64,000 bases of DNA from Acidobacteriaceae bacterium. GTDB taxonomy: Bacteria; Acidobacteriota; Terriglobia; Terriglobales; Acidobacteriaceae. The stretch is from positions 1-64,000 of the forward strand of contig JASHRF010000061.1 in the NCBI GenBank assembly GCA_030037545.1, read 5' to 3'. Of this stretch, positions 26,900 through 34,831 are shown one piece after another (positions within the stretch are counted from its first letter, which is position 1; each line of letters begins with the position of its first letter). The notes beneath the pieces are model-generated. The model ran no database searches, was not told where the DNA came from, and saw nothing but the letters and a program-made list of their open reading frames with translations. The translations under genes were made by a program, and so were the position numbers.

Positions 26900-27555
26900 A
26901 CTTCGATCAACCCCGTCGCGAAGTGGTTGCAACCTGTCTGCAATTGGCCGATAAAGGATATCTCGCGGGAACCGCCGGAAACGTCGCCTGCCGCATCGAC
27001 ACTGAGCATTTTGCCGTTACCCCCACAGCAACCGACTATTACGTCATGAGGCCGGATGATATCTGCGTGCTCCGCCTGGACAATCTTGTGTGCGTCGCCG
27101 GAGACCGACGGCCTTCTATCGAACATAGGCTGCATGCCCATCTTCTTCGTGCGCGACGGGATTGCCGCGCCAGCATCCATACCCATCAGCCCATTGCTAG
27201 CGCCTATACACTGTTGGGGCGCGCATTGGACATTCAATGTCCGGCGTATCAACTCCCACTGGGGCAAGAGGCTGCCTTGGTGAGCTACGCGCCATCGGGC
27301 ACTAGCCGGCTGGCGTCGAAATTGCGAGAGGCGATTCGGCCTGAAATCAATGCCTATCTACTGTGCAACCACGGCGTGGTCTGCTGCGGTCCCACGCTGA
27401 GCGAAACGGTGGCCAGGTTAGAAACTCTGGAGTTGGCCTGCGCCGCCTTTTTTCGCGATGCCATCGTTGGCCGGGCAAGCCTGGGTAGCGATCCCTCGTT
27501 GTCCGAGGTTCTGAAGCAGTTACTCAACTGCGAAGATTTGGAGTGTGTGCAATGA
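26896..27555 (+). CDS. Class II aldolase/adducin-family protein with intact active site
   Basis: The ATG at 26896 overlaps the kinase stop; the frame is open further left but that part lies inside the kinase. The 219-residue protein shows E76 (RPSIEHRLHAHL), H95 and H97 (IHTHQP) and H159 (LLCNHG). These spacings match the nucleophilic Glu and zinc His ligands E73/H92/H94/H155 of L-fuculose-1-phosphate aldolase, so the zinc site is complete. Such enzymes cleave phosphorylated ketoses or epimerise ribulose phosphate. Overlap with the kinase and the aminotransferase supports one pathway. The exact substrate, possibly a phosphorylated deoxyketose or pentulose, cannot be deduced. Confidence 0.85.
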   Translation: MNFDQPRREVVATCLQLADKGYLAGTAGNVACRIDTEHFAVTPTATDYYVMRPDDICVLRLDNLVCVAGDRRPSIEHRLHAHLLRARRDCRASIHTHQPIASAYTLLGRALDIQCPAYQLPLGQEAALVSYAPSGTSRLASKLREAIRPEINAYLLCNHGVVCCGPTLSETVARLETLELACAAFFRDAIVGRASLGSDPSLSEVLKQLLNCEDLECVQ

Positions 27556-29036
27556 TGACACCAGGCACTACTCTGCCGTTGTCGGAGACCGATGTGTCGA
27601 GTTCCACGTACGGCATTTCAGAATGGCCCGACACCAAAGACCTGTACGCACGTCTCGCAGAACTTGTGAAGCAGCCGATGCGGCCCATCCGCCGCGGAAA
27701 GATGGAGGCCGTTCTTCAATATTTCGAACAAAAGTGCGATCGGTCGCGGCATCTGGCAGAGCAGGCGAAGCAATTCATTCCTGGCGGCATACAACACAAC
27801 CTGGCTTTCAACTATCCATTTCCGCTGGCCATGACCAGCGCCAACGGCGCCTGGCTAACCGATGTCGATGGGAACCGCTATATCGACTTTCTCAAGGCAG
27901 GAGGGCCAACGCTGCTTGGCGCCAACGATGCCACAGTGCGCCGCCAAGTGCACGATCTCCTCGACTCTTGCGGCCCCGTAACCGGCCTGTTCCATGAGTA
28001 CGAGGTCAAGTTGGCCGAGTTAGTCTGCAGAGCGATGCCTTCCATCGAGATGCTGCGGATGCTGGGCTCCGGGACAGAAGCTGTGATGGCGGCGCTGCGC
28101 CTGGCGCGAGCCTATACCGGCCGAAAATGGGTGATCAAGATCGGCGGCGCATACCACGGCTGGAGCGACCAGATGGTGTATGGCATGCGCATTCCCGGCA
28201 CCGGGCGCAGAGAGGCCGTCGGCATTCCCCGAGCTTGCACAGCTTATACCCAGGAACGATTCCCGAACGACCTGGACGCTTTGCAGCGAACCCTGTGGAT
28301 CAATCGGCTGAGAGGTGGTACTGCCGCAATTATCGTCGAGCCGCTGGGGCCGGAGAGTGGCACCCGCCCTGTGCGCCGGGACTTCAACAGCGGATTGAGG
28401 AAGCTCTGTGACGATTTTGGCGCCCTGCTGATCTTCGATGAAGTCGTAACCGGCTTCCGCGTGGGCATGGGTGGTGCGCAGGGATATTTTGGCGTGAAGC
28501 CAGACCTGACCGTGCTGGGAAAATGCCTCACCGGCGGTTACCCTATGGCGGGCGGCATCGGTGGACGCCGCGACGTGATGATGTTGCTGGCGGGCGGCAT
28601 TGGGAATACTTCGAAGCGGGCCTTTGTAGGCGGAACTCTGAGCGCCAATCCGCTCTCCTGCGCCGCCGGTTATTTCGCCATTCAAGAGATGCAGCGAGCC
28701 GGCGCCGTAGTGAAGGCTGGACGCGCGGGAGACCGATTGCGTAAAGGGCTCGGCGAAATCATTAGCCGTCTGGGTTTGCCGTTTGTCACGTACAACCTGG
28801 GCCCCATCGTCCATCTGCAAACTTCGGGCGTCATGCTCATGAGCATGCGCAATCCTCTCAAAGTGATGAGAGAGGCAGAGAGCCGCAAGCACATGCTGGA
28901 AGAGATGGGGGCGGCTTTCACGGCGCATGGAGTCATCACTCTGGCAGGCAGCCGTATCTATACCGGGCTTGCCGATACCGATGCGGTGATCGACGATGCG
29001 CTGAGCCGCTTTGAGGACGTGCTGAAGCTGGTTTGA
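27552..29036 (+). CDS. Class III (glutamate-1-semialdehyde-like) PLP aminotransferase
   Basis: The ATG at 27552 overlaps the aldolase stop (ATGA). The 494-residue protein carries an N-terminal extension of about 70 residues before the class III fold: FIPGGIQHNLAFNYPFPLAM, DVDGNRYIDFLKAGGPTLLG, RMLGSGTEAVMAALRLARAY. The PLP aspartate is in LLIFDEVVTGFRVG (D about 296) and the Schiff-base lysine in TVLGKCLTGGYPMAGG (K about 324). It resembles glutamate-1-semialdehyde 2,1-aminomutase-like aminotransferases used on amino-keto compounds. In this operon it could aminate an aldehyde or keto product of the aldolase, an unusual combination with a sugar kinase. A role in tetrapyrrole synthesis is unlikely given the context. 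Confidence 0.85.
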   Translation: MMTPGTTLPLSETDVSSSTYGISEWPDTKDLYARLAELVKQPMRPIRRGKMEAVLQYFEQKCDRSRHLAEQAKQFIPGGIQHNLAFNYPFPLAMTSANGAWLTDVDGNRYIDFLKAGGPTLLGANDATVRRQVHDLLDSCGPVTGLFHEYEVKLAELVCRAMPSIEMLRMLGSGTEAVMAALRLARAYTGRKWVIKIGGAYHGWSDQMVYGMRIPGTGRREAVGIPRACTAYTQERFPNDLDALQRTLWINRLRGGTAAIIVEPLGPESGTRPVRRDFNSGLRKLCDDFGALLIFDEVVTGFRVGMGGAQGYFGVKPDLTVLGKCLTGGYPMAGGIGGRRDVMMLLAGGIGNTSKRAFVGGTLSANPLSCAAGYFAIQEMQRAGAVVKAGRAGDRLRKGLGEIISRLGLPFVTYNLGPIVHLQTSGVMLMSMRNPLKVMREAESRKHMLEEMGAAFTAHGVITLAGSRIYTGLADTDAVIDDALSRFEDVLKLV

Positions 29037-29048
29037 TTGGGGGCGAAT

Positions 29049-29711
29049 GTGCTGCGAGCACAGATTGAAACGCAAATGCTGGAGGGATGCCGGCGGCTTG
29101 CCGGTAAGGGATTCTTCAACACCCCGGGTGACAGCTTTTCCATGCGCATTCCCGGCAGCACGGAGATGATTCTCGCCACCGGCCATGAGGATTGGCGGCA
29201 GATTGAAATCGCCGATTTCCACGCAATTTCCCTTTCCTCAAAAGAACGTTTAGATGGACTCCACGCATCCATCTACCGGGCGCGTGCCGATGTTGGTGCA
29301 GTGGCGATTTCCAGCCCCATGGGCGCACGTCTGCTGGCCGGGCATGGTGGTCTTTTGCCGCCCATCTTCGATGAACAGATAAGGCATCTCGGTCCACCTG
29401 CCGGACCCCTGTGCAACGAGGATACGCATGAACTTATAGCAGGAAGAGCATGCAAACGGGGCGCCAATGCCGCGCTGCTTGGCGAGCGGTTGATCTGCAT
29501 GGGAATGACCTGCGACCGCGTTGTTTTCAACACCGAACTTTATGAGAAATGCGCGCGCGCCTATGTCATAGCCAAAGCATCCGGCAGCCCCATCGGGCTT
29601 ATACCGCTTTGGGTTCGGCTGATCGCAAACCGTCGCCTATTAAAAGACGAGCGTCGCGCCGCCCTAAGTTATCGCAACGGCTGTATTCCTGAGGGCATCG
29701 ATGCATATTGA
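29049..29711 (+). CDS. Aldolase-fold protein lacking the class II metal site (pseudo-aldolase)
   Basis: I take the GTG at 29049 (GGGGG six bases upstream); a TTG at 29037 is equally possible. The 220-residue product keeps the class II aldolase/adducin framework (LAGKGFFNTPGDSFSMRIPG, LHASIYRARADVGAVAIS, the final helices). However, the H-x-H motif reads I87-S88-S89 (AISSPMG), and the third His region reads GERLICMG with E146. The nucleophile position also reads Leu in my alignment. It therefore cannot bind zinc as its upstream neighbour does. It may be a regulatory or structural partner of the active aldolase, or have a new reaction. Codon use looks like its neighbours. Confidence 0.7.
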   Translation: MLRAQIETQMLEGCRRLAGKGFFNTPGDSFSMRIPGSTEMILATGHEDWRQIEIADFHAISLSSKERLDGLHASIYRARADVGAVAISSPMGARLLAGHGGLLPPIFDEQIRHLGPPAGPLCNEDTHELIAGRACKRGANAALLGERLICMGMTCDRVVFNTELYEKCARAYVIAKASGSPIGLIPLWVRLIANRRLLKDERRAALSYRNGCIPEGIDAY

Positions 29712-29787
29712 GATCAGCCACAAACCGGTGCGCGCAGGCTCGATATCGCCGAATCGCATAAAGGATCATAACTCGGGAAGGATTACC

Positions 29788-31440
29788 ATGCTTATTTGTT
29801 TGCGCGTACACAACAATCTTCAACTTCGTCTTATAGTAGCGCGCCTTGCTTGTGGCCTGTTGCTTCTTCTCGCCAGTTCTGCCGCCGGCGCCGCGGCTTC
29901 CGCCGCCAAACCAATTCCAAGAATCGAGAAGACAGGCAACTCTATCCGGCTTCTTGTTGATGGCAGCCCGTATCTGATGCTGGGCGGCCAGGTTCACAAT
30001 TCCGACTCGTCGAATGCCGATGACCTCAATCAGGCTCTGGATGTACTCGCCGCCTGGCATGCCAATACCGCCGAAGTGCCCATCTATTGGGAGACGATTG
30101 AACCCAGGCCCGGTCAATTCGATTTCAGCTCCATCGATCTCGCCATTCAGGCCGCACGCAAGCGCGACCTGCATCTTGTATTGCTTTGGTTCGGCACGTG
30201 GAAAAATGGTGAGAGTCAATACGTGCCCGAGTGGGTGAAGCGCGACCGGCAAAAGTATGTGCGCGTGCAGGGCCCGCGCGGGGAGGAGACGAAAATCATT
30301 TCTCCTCTTTGCCGCGCCGTCATGATGGCCGACGCGCATGCGTTCGCTGCGGTGATGCAGCACGTAAAGAGCGTCGACCGGACGGAACGCACCGTTCTGA
30401 TGATGCAGGTGGAAAACGAGCCGGGGCTCATCGGCGTGGACCGGGACTACTCAGATGCCGCCAACCGCCTGTTCGACGCACCGGTGCCCAACCAGTTGCT
30501 CAGCTACCTCGCGAGCCATCGCCGGCGACTTTCAGCGCCCATGGCCGTGGTGTGGAGCAAATCGCCGCAGTCGGGCAATTGGAAGCAAGTCTTCGGTGAG
30601 CTGGCGCCGGAGGCATTCAGCGCATGGCTGGTCTCGAATTACGTGAATACCGTTGCGGCTGCCGGCAAGCAGGAGTACCCGCTGCCCATGTACGTCAATG
30701 TCTGGCTGATCGAAGGAGTTGAGCGTGCAGGCATGTGGCCGAGCGGCGGCGCTACCGTGAATGTGATGGACATCTGGAAGGCGGCAGCGTCTGCCATTGA
30801 CATCCTGGCGCCGGACATCTATTACCCCAAGTTTTACGATGTGGCCGCGCAATACACGCGGCCCGATAACTCACTCTTCGTGCCCGAGACGAATTTCAAT
30901 CCCTACTTCGTTGGCTTTGCCTATACCACGTTTGGCGATTTCAACGGAATCGGTTTCAGCCCTTTCGGGATTGACGATGCTCAAAAAGGTGGACGGGCAG
31001 CAATAGTTGGCGCGGAGTTTGAGGACACCTATCGCGTGCTGCGGCCTCTGCTTCCACTCATCGCCCGCTACCAATACACCGGCAAGCTCCACCCCATCCT
31101 GCAGGGACTGGCAAATGGAGAAGACTGGAAGGAGTCCATTCGCGTGGGTAATGGGTTGGCTGCAAACATTGACTTCACTGCCACGTTTGACCCTGTAAAG
31201 GGCAGGGCCAGCGGCATGATCATCGAACTGGCGCCCGACGATTTCGTCATCATGGGCACCGGATTCGATGTAACCTTCCGCGAGATGGAAGGCCCACTCC
31301 GCGATGCGGAGCTGATTTCCATTGAGGAGGGCACCTTTCAGGGCGACCGATGGGTGCCGTCTCGCCTTTTGAACGGCGACGAAGCACATGTATCGTTGCC
31401 TGAAAAGTCCACCATCTTGCGCGTGCGAGTCTTGCGATAG
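29788..31440 (+). CDS. DUF5597/GH35-like secreted beta-galactosidase-type glycosidase
   Basis: The ATG at 29788 is preceded by GGAAGGA five bases upstream and opens a signal peptide (LRLIVARLACGLLLLLASSA). The longer frame starting at 29701 is less likely. The 550-residue enzyme has a GH-A TIM-barrel: GQVHNSDSSNADDLNQALDV, NTAEVPIYWETIEPRPGQFD, LVLLWFGTWKNGESQYVPEW and MMQVENEPG with the acid/base Glu. A region PDIYYPKFYDVA and VPETNFNP has the probable nucleophile Glu, then a C-terminal beta domain. This is the GH35-like group with DUF5597 at the end. It would release galactose or similar sugar in the periplasm or outside. It follows the pseudo-aldolase in the same operon. Confidence 0.8.
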   Translation: MLICLRVHNNLQLRLIVARLACGLLLLLASSAAGAAASAAKPIPRIEKTGNSIRLLVDGSPYLMLGGQVHNSDSSNADDLNQALDVLAAWHANTAEVPIYWETIEPRPGQFDFSSIDLAIQAARKRDLHLVLLWFGTWKNGESQYVPEWVKRDRQKYVRVQGPRGEETKIISPLCRAVMMADAHAFAAVMQHVKSVDRTERTVLMMQVENEPGLIGVDRDYSDAANRLFDAPVPNQLLSYLASHRRRLSAPMAVVWSKSPQSGNWKQVFGELAPEAFSAWLVSNYVNTVAAAGKQEYPLPMYVNVWLIEGVERAGMWPSGGATVNVMDIWKAAASAIDILAPDIYYPKFYDVAAQYTRPDNSLFVPETNFNPYFVGFAYTTFGDFNGIGFSPFGIDDAQKGGRAAIVGAEFEDTYRVLRPLLPLIARYQYTGKLHPILQGLANGEDWKESIRVGNGLAANIDFTATFDPVKGRASGMIIELAPDDFVIMGTGFDVTFREMEGPLRDAELISIEEGTFQGDRWVPSRLLNGDEAHVSLPEKSTILRVRVLR

Positions 31441-31485
31441 TTGATCGACGATAAGATGAAGAAGATTTATAGGAGAGACCGCTCT

Positions 31486-33825
31486 ATGAAACTTTTCCCT
31501 TTTTGCCCGGTTGGGTCGTTCTCTGTTTCTTTTTCTCGCTTAATAAGATCCGCGCCCTCGCTCATCGTTTTGGCCGTGCTGGCCTGCGCCGCTTGGGCGC
31601 AAAATTCTTCGCCTGGTCCCGCTGCCAGTGTCCATCCGCTCATTGGCACTGGCACCGGTCCAGGAGGGAGCATCAACTTGTTTCCCGGCCCGGCAACGCC
31701 TTTTGGCATGGTGCAGCTAAGTCCCGATACCGAGGACCACGGCTACGGCTACCACTATAATGACCCCTTTGTGGGCGGTTTCAGCATGACCCACATGAGC
31801 GGTCCCGGCTGCCCCAATGAAGGTGATGTATTCTTCACCGCCACAACCGGGCCGATCCACACCACCAAAGAGGATTTCGCATCGCCATACTCGCACGCCA
31901 TGGAGACTGCCAGGCCGGGCTACTACCAGGTGCGTCTGCTGGAGTGGAATATCAACGCCGAGTTGAGCGCCACCGACCACACCGGTATCGCCCAATTTAC
32001 GTTTCCCCCCGGCCAGCCCGCGAACATCCTGCTTCCCATCAGCCAAACGCTGAATTACACCACCGGCGCTTCGGTCCAGGTGGTCGGCGACAACCAAGTC
32101 CAGGGCTACGTCGAGGACCGCGCGTTCTGTGGCAGCCAACGAACCTATAAGGTCTACTTCGTCATGACCTTCAGCAAGCCGTTCTCGTCTTACGGCACAT
32201 GGACTGGAGCCAAATACGGCGGACCGGGGGCCATCGCCGCAGGCAGCCGCATCGCCGAACAGTCCGGCCATGAGGAATGGGTAGGCGCGTACGCCACGTG
32301 GCCGGCCGAGCCGCATGCGCAGACCATCACCGCAAAGATTGCCATCTCCTACGTCGATTCCGACGGCGCCGAAAACAACTTGAAGACCGAAGCTGCCGGC
32401 AAGGATTTTTCCGCCATCCGCAGCCAGGCGCAGGCCGCATGGAATAGAGCGCTGGGCGTAATCGACGTCTCCGGCGGCACCGAGGCCGAGCGCACCGTCT
32501 TCTACTCCGCGCTCTATCATTCGCTGCTGATGCCCAGCATCTTCAGCGATGCCGACGGCCGCTACCTCGGCTTCGACGGCCAGATTCACGCCGTGACTCA
32601 GGGCCACGCCGTCTACGCCAACTATTCCGGCTGGGACATTTACCGCAGCGAGATTCCGCTGCTGGCCATGATCGAGCCGCGGCGCATGGAAGACATGGCG
32701 CAGTCCGTGGTGCTGATGTACCAACAGGGCGGCTGGGTGGGGCGCTGGCCGCAGATCAACCTCTATACCAACGTGATGGCCGGCAGCCCGCTCACCGTCG
32801 CGCTGGCTACGGCCTGGCTCGACGGCCTGCACGGCTTCGACATGACTGCCGGCTGGGATGGCATGTTCAAGGACGCCACCCAGGCGCCGGCGCCCGGCCA
32901 CCCCTACACCGGCGAGGACGGCATCGACTGGATCAACAAGCTCCATTACGTGCCAGACGACAAGATCGGTTATGGCTCCGTCTCGCAGATTCAAGAGGAC
33001 GCCATCGCCTACGCGTCCCTCTACCGCGTCGCCGTTGATCTGGGCAAAACCGCCGAAGCTAAGACCCTTTACGACCGCGCCCTCAACTACCGCAATGTCT
33101 TCGACCAGGACGATCGCTTCTTCCGTCCGCGCGACTCCAACGGTCAGTGGTCTCCCAACTTCGATCCCGCACAGGAAGACCATGGGTTCATCGAAGGCAC
33201 TGGATGGCATTACCAGTGGCTCGAGCCCGCGGATATGGCGTGGGTGGTCAATGCCATGGGCCGCGGCCTCTTCAATCAGCGTCTCACGGAGTTCTTCAAC
33301 TACCCCGCACCCGGCTGGTACGGCAAGTACTACAACCCTTACAACGAAACCGACCTCGAAGCACCCTTTGCTTTCAACTTCTCCAGCCGGCCGTGGGAAA
33401 CGCAGCGCGTGGTCCGGCGCGTTCTCAATGAGAACTACACTGACGATCCCAATGGCATCCCCGGCAACGACGATTGTGGCGAGATGTCCTCATGGGCGGT
33501 GCTGAGCATGATGGGCATCTACAGCGTAGACCCGGCGAGCCTGGCCTACGAATTGGTTGCCCCGGTGTTTCCGAAGGCGGTCATCCATCTCCACGAGCCG
33601 TACGCCGGCAAAACTTTCACCATCGAAGCCGGCGGCGCGGCGCCCGGCGCGGCATATATCCAGAAGGTCGAGCTCGACGGCCGCGCGCACACGCAGAACT
33701 GGATCTCGTTCAAAGCCATCTCCGCCGGCGGGACATTGCGCTTCGTACTCGGGACCACCCCCAATCGGGCATGGGGCGCCGCGCCGGCCGATGCGCCGCC
33801 TTCGTTCAGCGAAGTCCAGCCATGA
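31486..33825 (+). CDS. GH92 secreted alpha-1,2-mannosidase
   Basis: The ATG at 31486 follows AGGAGA and precedes a signal peptide (SLIVLAVLACAAWA). The 779-residue protein carries GH92 landmarks: VHPLIGTGTGPGGSINLFPG, TPFGMVQLSPDTEDHGYGYH, FSMTHMSGPGCP, GWDIYRSEIPLLAMIEPRRM, GWDGMFKDA and GNDDCGEMSSWAVLSMMGIY, with the last Glu being the general acid of calcium-dependent exo-alpha-mannosidases. It would trim alpha-mannose from glycans such as yeast mannan or high-mannose N-glycans, or related substrates. It is the last gene of the operon, 45 bases after the GH35-like gene, and connects the operon to mannan or glycoprotein degradation. Confidence 0.9.
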   Translation: MKLFPFCPVGSFSVSFSRLIRSAPSLIVLAVLACAAWAQNSSPGPAASVHPLIGTGTGPGGSINLFPGPATPFGMVQLSPDTEDHGYGYHYNDPFVGGFSMTHMSGPGCPNEGDVFFTATTGPIHTTKEDFASPYSHAMETARPGYYQVRLLEWNINAELSATDHTGIAQFTFPPGQPANILLPISQTLNYTTGASVQVVGDNQVQGYVEDRAFCGSQRTYKVYFVMTFSKPFSSYGTWTGAKYGGPGAIAAGSRIAEQSGHEEWVGAYATWPAEPHAQTITAKIAISYVDSDGAENNLKTEAAGKDFSAIRSQAQAAWNRALGVIDVSGGTEAERTVFYSALYHSLLMPSIFSDADGRYLGFDGQIHAVTQGHAVYANYSGWDIYRSEIPLLAMIEPRRMEDMAQSVVLMYQQGGWVGRWPQINLYTNVMAGSPLTVALATAWLDGLHGFDMTAGWDGMFKDATQAPAPGHPYTGEDGIDWINKLHYVPDDKIGYGSVSQIQEDAIAYASLYRVAVDLGKTAEAKTLYDRALNYRNVFDQDDRFFRPRDSNGQWSPNFDPAQEDHGFIEGTGWHYQWLEPADMAWVVNAMGRGLFNQRLTEFFNYPAPGWYGKYYNPYNETDLEAPFAFNFSSRPWETQRVVRRVLNENYTDDPNGIPGNDDCGEMSSWAVLSMMGIYSVDPASLAYELVAPVFPKAVIHLHEPYAGKTFTIEAGGAAPGAAYIQKVELDGRAHTQNWISFKAISAGGTLRFVLGTTPNRAWGAAPADAPPSFSEVQP

Positions 33826-34309
33826 AATGACACGGCGCTGGACTTTTCTCTTGCAGGATGGTATTCGGCCGCAGGTCGGCTGCGGCCTCGCAAGGATCGC
33901 TGACCCACCCCTCGACGAACAACTCTTCGCCAGGGGCCGCGCACGCGTTCTATCTACAAACGCGATTTTCGACACTGTTTCCACGCTTTTCGGCCATTTT
34001 TGATCCACGGGAGCGATCGCGAAGAGTTGACTTGCCCCGGAGGCATCTCCGCAGTTGCCTTTTCCATGCTCGCACACGATTGAAGCAACACCGTCCTCAT
34101 TAACAACCCCTTAACCATCTCATCCGATTTCTCACCCTTAATCCTTCTCCGCGCGTTCCTCGTGATAGGCATCACGGACAGCGCTTTTGATGAAGATCAA
34201 GGATAAGTTACGGTTTCGTGGTCCAACCGTGCACATAAATGTCTCATGGGCGGTCACCCGGATTCCTTCCCGCTGAGCTGGTTCAGAGCGGATCAGAAAG
34301 GCTGAAGCA
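33826..34309. other. Intergenic, 484 bp, with a 16-bp palindrome
   Basis: No gene is supported. The AT-rich part (about 33950-34210) is unlike the flanking coding sequence. CGTGAT-AGGC-ATCACG at 34161-34176 is a perfect 6-4-6 palindrome about 135 bases upstream of the Gluconate_2-dh3-like gene. Its half-sites are the same GTGAT/ATCAC elements as in the palindrome at 44777-44796. The operon promoter is probably here but I see no confident -35/-10 pair. Confidence 0.3.
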
Positions 34310-34831
34310 ATGCTTACCCGGCGGCGGTTCGTGACGGCCAGTGCCATTGCAGGCGCCGGTCTAGCCGCAGGGTGCGCTGCTCGAAAGAACTCGGCCTGGG
34401 AATTTCTGAGCGAAAAGGATGCGCGGACCTTGACGGCGATCTGCGATCAGATCATTCCTGCCGATGATTTCCCGAGCGCCTCGCAAGCAGGTGTGCTCAC
34501 CTATGTTGACCGGCAACTGGTCCGCCACTTCCAGCGCTTTCAGAAGGCCTATATTAAGGGCCTGAACCACGCAAATCTGTTAAGTAGAAAGCGCTTTTCG
34601 CTCGACCTCGCCGAGGCAACACCGCAACAGAAGCTTCAGATCGTAAGCGCAATCGAACAACAGAATCCAGAGTTCTTTGAGCTGGTTCGGAGTCACACTC
34701 TCCAGGGATATTACGGCTCCCCGCGCCATGGCGGGAATCGCGAAGGCGTGAGCTGGCGCATGCTTGGATTGAGCGAGCCGCCGATACGTGGCAGCGCACA
34801 ATACGATTTAGCATCAGGATCACGGCCATGA
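34310..34831 (+). CDS. Gluconate 2-dehydrogenase subunit 3-like protein
   Basis: The 173-residue product starts with a twin-arginine signal (LTRRRFVTASAIAGAGLAAG) ending in a lipobox-like AAGC. The mature part has LSEKDARTLTAICDQIIPAD, YVDRQLVRHFQ, IVSAIEQQNPEFFELVRSHT and QGYYGSPRHGGNREGVSW, the pattern of the small subunit that helps secrete and bind FAD sugar or alcohol dehydrogenases. AAAGG precedes the start. It overlaps the GMC gene by ATGA, so it is the chaperone or subunit of that enzyme. The complex should be exported folded by Tat. Confidence 0.88.
   Translation: MLTRRRFVTASAIAGAGLAAGCAARKNSAWEFLSEKDARTLTAICDQIIPADDFPSASQAGVLTYVDRQLVRHFQRFQKAYIKGLNHANLLSRKRFSLDLAEATPQQKLQIVSAIEQQNPEFFELVRSHTLQGYYGSPRHGGNREGVSWRMLGLSEPPIRGSAQYDLASGSRP

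Noticed and set aside
28020-29222. A 400-residue minus-strand frame opposite the aminotransferase
   Set aside because: It is an antisense shadow; His/Gln-rich composition without motifs.
31717-33210. A 497-residue open frame on the minus strand opposite GH92
   Set aside because: Mirror of a strong GH92 coding frame; no recognisable domain and no plausible ribosome binding site.
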